Source: Coregonus clupeaformis
Taxonomy: Eukaryota; Chordata; Actinopteri; Salmoniformes; Salmonidae
Length of the DNA: 64,000 nt
Direction: 5' to 3'
NCBI RefSeq assembly: GCF_020615455.1
Contig: NC_059220.1
Span: 63,621,735 to 63,685,734, forward strand
The notes beneath the pieces are model-generated. The model ran no database searches. It was not told the origin of the DNA and worked only from the letters and a program-made list of their open reading frames with translations. Positions 58,501 through 64,000 of this stretch are shown here, in pieces (the stretch's first letter is position 1; each line of letters starts with the position of its first letter). The position numbers and the translations under genes are program-made.

Positions 58501-61500
58501 AAAACATGTTCGCTTGTCATTATGGGGTATTGTGTGTAGATTGATGAGGGGGAAAAAATTATTTAATCCATTTCAGAATAAGTCTGTAACGTAACAATGT
58601 GGAAAAAGTAATGAGGTCTGAATACTTTCCGAATGCACTGTGTGTGTATATATGTACATATATATACACTGCTAAAAAAAATAAAGGGAACACTTAAACA
58701 ACACAATGTAACTCCAAGTCAATCACACTTCTGTGAAATCAAACTGTCCAATTAGGAAGCAACACTGATTGACAATACATTTCACATGCTGTTGTGCAAA
58801 TGGAATAGACAACAGTGGAAATTATAGGCAATTAGCAAGACACCCCCAATAAAGGACTGGTTTTGCAAGTGGTGACCACAGACCACTTCTCAGTTCCTAT
58901 GCTTCCTGGCTGATGTTTTGGTCACTTTTGAATGCTGGCGGTGCTTTCACTCTAGTGGTAGCATGAGACGGAGTCTACAACCCACACAAGTGGCTCAGGT
59001 AGTGCAGCTCATCCAGGATGGCACATCAATGCGAGCTGTGGCAAGAAGGTTTGCTGTGTCTGTCAGCGTAGTGTCCAGAGCATGGAGGCGCTACCAGGAG
59101 ACAGGCCAGTACATCAGGAGACGTGGAGGAGGCCGTAGGAGGGCAACAGCCCAGCAGCAGGACTGCTACCTCCGCCTTTGTGCAAGGAGGAGCAGGAGAG
59201 CACTGCCAGAGCCCTGCAAAATGACCTCCAGCAGGCCACAAATGTGCATGTGTCTGCTCAAACGGTCAGAAACAGACTCCATGAGGGTGGTATAAGGGCC
59301 CGACGTCCACAGGTGGGGGTTGTGCTTACAGCCCAACACCGTGCAGGACGTTTGGCATTTGCCAGAGAACACCAAGATTGGCAAATTCGCCACTGGCGCC
59401 CTGTGCTCTTCACAGATGAAAGCAGGTTCACACTGAGCACATGTGACAGAGTCTGGAGACTCCGTGGAGAACGTTCTGCTGCCTGCAACATCCTCCAGCA
59501 TGACCGGTTTGGCGGTGGGTCAGTCATGGTGGGGGTGGCATTTCTTTGGGGGGCCGCACAGCCCTCCATGTGCTCGCCAGAGGTAGCCTGACTGCCATTA
59601 GGTACCGAGATGAGATCCTCAGACCCCTTGTGAGACCATACGCTGGTGCGGTTGGCTCTGGGTTCCTCCTAATGCAAGACAATGCTAGACCTCATGTGGC
59701 TGGAGTGTGTCAGCAGTTCCTGCAAGAGGAAGGCATTGATGCTATGGACTGGCCCGCCCGTTCCCCAGACCTGAATCCAATTGATCTGGGACATCATGTC
59801 TCGCTCCATCCACCAACGCCACGTTGCACCACAGACTGTCCAGGAGTTGGCGGATGCTTTAGTCCAGGTCTGGGAGGAGATCCCTCAGGAGACCATCCAC
59901 CACCTCATCAGGAGCATGCCCAGGCGTTGTAGGGAGGTCATACAGGCACGTGGAGGCCACACACACTACTGAGCCTCATTTTGACTTGTTTTAAGGACAT
60001 TACATCAAAGTTGGATCAGCCTGTAGTGTGGTTTTCCACTTTAATTTTGAGGGTGACTCCAAATCCAGACCTCCATGGGTTGATTAAATTTGATTTCCAT
60101 TGATAATTTTTGTGTGATTTTGTTGTCAGCACATTCAACTATGTAAAGAAAAAAGTATTTAATTTAATAAGATACATCTCTCCCTCTATCTATCTATACC
60201 CCCCATCTCTCCCTCTATCTATACCCCCCATCTCTCCCTCTATCTATACCCCCCATCTCTCCCTCTATCTATACCCCCCATCTCTTTCTCTATCTATACC
60301 CCCCCATCTCTCCCTCTATCTATACCCCCCCATCTCTCCCTCTATCTATACCCCCCATCTCTCCCTCTATCTATACCCTCCCATCTCTCCCTCTATCTAT
60401 ACCCCCCCATCTCTCCCTCTATTTATACCCCCCATCTCTCCCTCTATCTATACCCCCCATCTCTCCCTCTATCTATACCCCCCATCTCTCCCTCTATCTA
60501 TACCCCCCATCTCTCCCTCTATCTATACCCCCCATCTCTCCCTCTATCTATACCCCCCATCTCTCCCTCTATCTATACCCCCCATCTCTCCCTCTATTTA
60601 TACCCCCCATCTCTCCCTCTATCTATACCCCTCATCTCTCCCTCTATCTATCTATACCCCCCATCTCTCCCTCTATCTATACCCCCCATCTCTCCCTTTA
60701 TCTATACCCCCCATCTCTCCCTCTATCTATACCCCCCATCTCTCCCTCTATCTATACCCCCCCATCTCTCCCTCTATCTATACCCCCCCATCTCTCCCTC
60801 TATCTATACCCCCCCATCTCTCCCTCTATCTATACCCCCCCATCTCTCCCTCTATCTATACCCCCATCTCTCCCTCTATCTATACCCCCATCTCTCCCTC
60901 TATCTATACCCCCATCTCTCCCTCTATCTATACCCCCCATCTCTCCCTCTATCTATCTATACCCCCCATCTCTCCCTCTATCTATCTATACCCCCCATCT
61001 CTCCCTCTATCTATACCCCCCATCTCTCCTCTATCTATACCCCCCATCTCTCCCTCTATCTATACCCCCCATCTCTCCCTCTATCTATACCCCCCATCTC
61101 TCCCTCTATCTATACCCCCCATCTCTCCCTCTATCTATCTATACCCCCCATCTCTCCCTCTATCTATACCCCCCATCTCTCCCTCTATCTATACCCCCCA
61201 TCTCTCCCTCTACCCCCCATCTCTCCCTCTATCTATACCCCCCCATCTCTCCCTCTATCTATACCCCCCATCTCTCCCTCTATCTATACCCCCCCATCTC
61301 TCCCTCTATCTATACCCCCCATCTCTCCCTCTATCTATCTATACCCCCCCATCTCTCCCTCTATCTATACCCCCCATCTCTCCCTCTATCTATACCCCCC
61401 CATCTCTCCCTCTATCTATACCCCCATCTCTCCCTCTATCTATACCCCCCATCTCTCCCTCTATCTATACCCCCCATCTCTCCCTCTATCTATACCCCCC

Positions 61501-63540
61501 CATCTCTCCCTCTATCTATACCCCCCATCTCTCCCTCTATCTATACCCCCCATCTCTCCCTCTATCTATACCCCCCATCTCTCCCTCTATCTATACCCCC
61601 CCATCTCTCCCTCTACCCCCATCTCTCCCTCTATCTATACCCCCCCATCTCTCCCTCTATCTATACCCCCATCTCTCCCTCTATCTATACCCCCCATCTC
61701 TCCCTCTATCTATACCCCCATCTCTCCCTCTATCTATACCCCCCATCTCTCCCTCTATCTATACCCCCCATCTCTCCCTCTAGCTATACCCCCCATCTCT
61801 CCCTCTATCTATACCCCCCCATCTCTCCCTCTATCTATACCCCCCCCATCTCTCCCTCTATCTAGCATTAGCTGGCATTTAAGAGAGAGCCTTGCTGCTC
61901 CTGATTACAACCCCATCCTGCCTGCTTGGACAAGGGCTTCCAGTCAGTCAGAGTAGGCAGATAGGGATGGGGGGGGCTCGAGCAATGTAAATTACTCAGG
62001 ATTAGGACATCTGCTATGCAATTTCTTTAAAAAACGAGGCAGAAATGTATGCAGACAGTGTGTTAGTGTAGCAACCGTTCACTTAGTGCTGTGTTCTTCT
62101 CCGTACCGACTTGGCCTGCTGCCCTGCTTGGGAAACTCCCATGGAGGATGGAGGGAGGGTTGGCAAGAAGAAGAAAAAAAATGGGAAGAAAATAGTATTT
62201 ATCTTGATAGAGAATAAATAGGCTTAATCTGGATCTAGGTGACCTGCACCATCATCTGAAAGGTTGGGAGTAACCGTAACCCAAGCCACTCTCTCGTGAC
62301 AGTGTATTTACCTATTTTGGAGTAGTAGTGGTAGGCTTTCCTACATTTCCAGTTTCCACCAGGCAAAGCAACCCCACACCACAACTCACCTTCCCCATTA
62401 TGGAGCCAGTCAGACCAGTTTCACCCCTGCCAGGTCCTTGTCCCTGTCCTTTCTGTCCCTAGCCAATAATCGTGTGTGTGTGTGTGTGTGTTGTCTACCA
62501 GGAGCTGGAGCGGCCTGGCTGTGAAGACTCCCCCAAGGGCACAGACATGGAGACAGAAGACTACTACAGGAACAACAAACCCAACCAGGACTCTTACTGC
62601 TACCAGCTGCTGCAGGAACTCAACAAACAACGCAAAGGAGGTATCCTCTGTGACGTCAACATCGTGGTGAGTGGAGAGGTGTTCCGGGCGCACAAGAACA
62701 TCCTCGTGGCCGGGAGCCGTTACTTCAAGACCCTCTACTGCCTGACCAAGAGTGAGAACTCATCCTCGTCGTGTGACCAGACGACCACAGTCACCGTCAC
62801 CCACCTCGACGTGGCGGCCGGGGCGGGGTTCTCAGTCATCCTGGACTTCCTGTATAGCGGTAACCTCCTGCTGACCAGTCAGAACGCCATCGAGGTGATG
62901 TCCGTGGCCTCCTACCTCCAGATGACTGAGGTGGTGGGCTCATGTCGGTCGTTCATCAAGGAAGCCCTCAACATCAGCATCAAGCAGGAGGCCCCCGACT
63001 CAGTGGTGGTGGATTACAACAAGAGGAGAACGGTGGCCAAAGATGGAGCAGGACAGGTGGGCTCGGACAGCAGCACCAACAAGAAGCCTGGGAGTAACTT
63101 CTGGGCCACCAGCATCCTGTCCAAGCTGTCGATAAAAGCCAGTGGTCATGTCAACAATGGGGACCAGGCAGGGGGAGGCAGCGTGAAGGAGGAGCCCAGT
63201 GATGTGGAGGTGTCTGCGGGGGAGGGCTGTGCCCTGGGGAGCTCCGGCTGGGGCTGCGAGAACTCGTCCGAGTCGGCTGAGAACGAGCCGCCGAGCGTTC
63301 CGGGGCCGGTGTTCGTCTGGAACGAGCCGGCTCCCGGGGCGGCGGCGGGCGGGCCGGTGGCAGTGAAGCGGGAAGATCAGAGGGCGGAGCCGGGTAGCGG
63401 GCGGAGGAAAAAACAGATCACTCGGCGGTTCGTCTACAACATCCCACCGGAGTCGGAGGAAGGGTTTGACGAAGGGATGTTCATCCAGCCCTCAGCCTCC
63501 TACCCCAGGGAGGACTTCTCCTTCCTCTCTGAGAACGCAG
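51836..63540 (+). CDS. zbtb10: BTB/POZ zinc-finger protein ZBTB10, N-terminal part (gene continues past window)
   Basis: Join 51836..52528 and 62502..63540: 577 codons plus one base, then GT at 63541. Seen: RNRRSLAFRGGG near the N-terminus; an acidic Glu/Gly-rich linker (50-150); a small Cys/His module about 168-223 (FCQETGLMSCSWCHN, C180/C188/C191, H217/H218/H223); a BTB domain about 262-388 (LCDVNIVVSGEVFRAHKNIL, DFLYSGNLLL); three psi-KxE motifs (IKQE 391, VKEE 459, VKRE 519); basic RRKKQITRR at 532-540. Family knowledge: ZBTB proteins dimerise through BTB and bind DNA with C-terminal C2H2 fingers, mostly as nuclear repressors; ZBTB10 is reported to compete at GC-rich Sp sites. The C2H2 fingers are not in the window. 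The call rests on domain order and position beside tpd52; another ZBTB member is less likely. Confidence 0.86.
52529..54017. other. zbtb10 intron 1, no gene seen
   Basis: Contains many GCTAGCTAGC/TAGCTAAC motifs (52640-53070), common in teleost AT-balanced DNA. No exon or transposon recognised. Confidence 0.4.
54018..54122. repeat. (GTAT)n microsatellite
   Basis: About 25 uninterrupted GTAT units. The Met-Tyr-Val-Cys frame is a by-product. It lies in zbtb10 intron 1. Confidence 0.98.
54123..56185. other. zbtb10 intron 1, no gene seen
   Basis: Two kilobases of mostly unique-looking sequence. Minus ORFs at 54755-55159 and 55569-55928 lack family motifs or credible splice context. Confidence 0.4.
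56262..56540 (-). pseudogene. Tc1-like transposase N-terminal fragment (family A)
   Basis: Starts MRSKELSVELRDRILSRHRS and continues with a helix-turn-helix region (YQKISAALKVPKNTVASIIL). The catalytic domain is lost; text after about residue 75 is out of frame. Confidence 0.87.
56804..56974 (-). mobile_element. tRNA-derived SINE nested in Tc1 family C
   Basis: Antisense: GCCATTTAGCAGACGCTTTT and ATCCAAAGCGACTTACAGTC tail, then a tRNA-like head (TGTAGCTCAGCTGGTAGAGC on minus, B box GGTTCAATCCC). An (AAT)n run (56804-56826) lies at its 3' end. It removed the normal end of the host transposase frame. Confidence 0.9.
56927..57993 (-). pseudogene. Tc1-like transposase (family C), frameshifted near-complete
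   Basis: Start at 57993 (MDKTKELSKDVRDKIVDLHK, HTH TIAKQLGEKVTTVGAI). The frame breaks near 57780; the next frame has KAPLLKKAHIQARLKFANEH and VLWSDETKIELFG (first catalytic Asp) to WGCFSA near 57392. A further frame, 57358-56927, has [20 protein letters not shown] (second Asp) and [20 protein letters not shown] (Glu kept). The last residues are frameshifted and run into the nested SINE. Confidence 0.9.
58667..60173 (+). mobile_element. Tc1/mariner-like transposon (family H), right end lost
   Basis: The left end CACTGCTAAAAAAAATAAAGG follows TA (58665-58666). Transposase is on plus. At the right, sequence near AGTATTTAATTTAATAAGAT passes straight into the 25-bp array, so the right terminal repeat is absent. 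In zbtb10 intron 1. Confidence 0.88.
58963..59972 (+). pseudogene. Tc1/mariner-like transposase (family H), three frameshifts
   Basis: The likely start is the Met of MRRSLQPTQVAQVVQLIQDG near 58963; HTH AVARRFAVSVSVVSRAWRRY follows. Frame breaks near 59190, 59550 and 59785. Blocks seen: VLFTDESRFTLS (first Asp), GFLLMQDNARPHVAG (second Asp), WPARSPDLNPID then a frame change where PIEHLWD is usual, so the third acidic residue is lost by a small deletion. The last frame ends GHTHY and stop at 59972. Confidence 0.88.
60174..61865. repeat. 24-26 bp minisatellite, ~1.7 kb, ~65-70 copies
   Basis: Unit CATCTCTCCCTCTATCTATA plus C5-C7. Length varies with the C run and extra CTAT. The 557-residue plus frame of Ser/Pro/Leu/Tyr repeats is a by-product. 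It lies in zbtb10 intron 1. Confidence 0.97.
61866..62472. other. zbtb10 intron 1, 3' part, no gene seen
   Basis: No transposon or exon recognised. Confidence 0.45.
62472..62491. repeat. zbtb10: short (GT)n tract at the zbtb10 exon 2 acceptor
   Basis: Ten GT units end about ten bases before the acceptor AG and replace much of the usual pyrimidine tract. Confidence 0.9.
62502..63540 (+). CDS. zbtb10: zbtb10 coding exon 2 (BTB domain)
   Basis: The acceptor AG is at 62500-62501 (TTGTCTACCAG) behind a (TG)n tract; the donor is GCAG|GTACGT at 63541. Phase 0 in, phase 1 out; 346 codons plus one base. The frame begins ELERPGCEDSPKG. The methionine at 62472 and the Cys/Val repeat before 62502 are intronic, and residues after 63540 are intron read-through. 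Confidence 0.9.
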
Positions 63541-63846
63541 GTACGTCACCACACCCTCCTCTCACTCACACCAGCAGATCTTTAGGTAGCCAATGGTCAG
63601 ACCAACAGTTCAAAACAATACAACTTTGTTGTCCAAATGCACTGCACTAAATCCCCCCCCCCACAGACAACACATGAACGGACCAACAGTTCTTTAGATG
63701 ACCAAACAGCAGGCCTGTTTTAGTGAATGTGTACGTCCTAGCATTTTCTATGTAGTTCCTAGTCTGACATGGTATGACAACCATGCCTCTAGTCATGGCA
63801 TTTAAAGTTTGCAGAAGTCTGAGTTAGTTCAGCATTCAGCCCTGTT
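63541..63846. other. zbtb10 intron 2 start, no gene seen
   Basis: Donor GTACGT, then unique-looking sequence with a C run at about 63652. Confidence 0.5.
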
Positions 63847-63849
63847 CCT

Positions 63850-64000
63850 GAGTGAGTGAGTGAGTGAGTGAGTGAGTGAGTGAGTGAGTGAGTGAGAGAG
63901 TGAGAGAGTGAGAGAGTGAGAGAGTGAGAGAGTGAGAGAGTGAGAGAGTGAGAGAGTGAGAGAGTGAGAGAGTGAGAGAGTGAGAGAGTGAGAGAGCTAA
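63850..64000. repeat. (GAGT)n / (GAGAGT)n microsatellite, runs off the window
   Basis: About eleven GAGT units followed by GAGAGT-type 8-mers (GAGAGAGT) to near the window end. In zbtb10 intron 2. Confidence 0.96.

Larger units (their letters stand above)
56190..58640 (-). mobile_element. Tc1-like transposon (family A), split by a nested Tc1
   Basis: Left part 56190-56587 and right part 58359-58640 match the family A element at 2852-4301 (TTTTTCCACATTTTGTTACG on the left; GAATACTTTCCGAATGCACTG at the right end). The left terminal repeat is shortened. Much of the transposase centre and C-terminus is missing. In zbtb10 intron 1. Confidence 0.88.

Noticed and set aside
60110..61783. 557-residue plus ORF of Ser/Pro/Ile/Tyr repeats
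   Set aside because: Frame through a pyrimidine-rich 25-bp array inside zbtb10 intron 1.

Overview
This is vertebrate nuclear DNA, almost certainly from a salmonid fish (Salmo, Oncorhynchus or Salvelinus type). The evidence is intron-split genes of fish type, many decayed Tc1-like transposons, tRNA-derived SINEs with the 'GCTCTGGATAAGAGCGTCTG' tail, a salmonid-type LINE 3' end, hAT-like elements with 8-bp target duplications, and very long minisatellites. There is no bacterial, phage or CRISPR content.

Two real genes frame the window, transcribed away from each other. On the minus strand, 13755 down to 641, lies a complete six-exon coding sequence for a tumor protein D52 family member. Its deduced 231-residue protein has the N-terminus typical of tpd52, and every exon junction keeps frame. 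On the plus strand from 51836 lie the first two coding exons (51836-52528 and 62502-63540) of a BTB zinc-finger gene that I call zbtb10; its C-terminal zinc fingers lie beyond the window. TPD52 and ZBTB10 are neighbours in other vertebrates, so the order supports both calls.

The 38 kb between the two ATGs holds no further convincing host gene. It is mainly tandem arrays: a 37-bp unit (15.0-17.3 kb), a 37/40-bp unit (19.5-20.2 kb), an ~39-bp unit over 11.5 kb (20.66-32.19 kb), a 36-bp unit (36.8-37.8 kb) and a 26-bp unit (46.4-46.9 kb). Between them are mobile-element copies, several nested. The tpd52 introns carry a Tc1 element, a (GA)n/(GACAGA)n microsatellite and a 3.4-kb G-rich minisatellite that reaches to within a few bases of a splice donor. 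Intron 1 of zbtb10 holds a three-level nest (SINE in Tc1 in Tc1), a further near-complete Tc1 and a 1.7-kb array with a 25-bp unit.

Most long open frames here are by-products of arrays whose unit lacks stop codons or has a length divisible by three. I found no undescribed biological system. The points most worth checking are the giant intergenic array with a CAGCTG box in nearly every unit, repeats placed hard against splice sites of both genes, the two-headed tRNA SINEs, and several clean nested insertions. Family names of repeats come from recognition by eye, without a database search.
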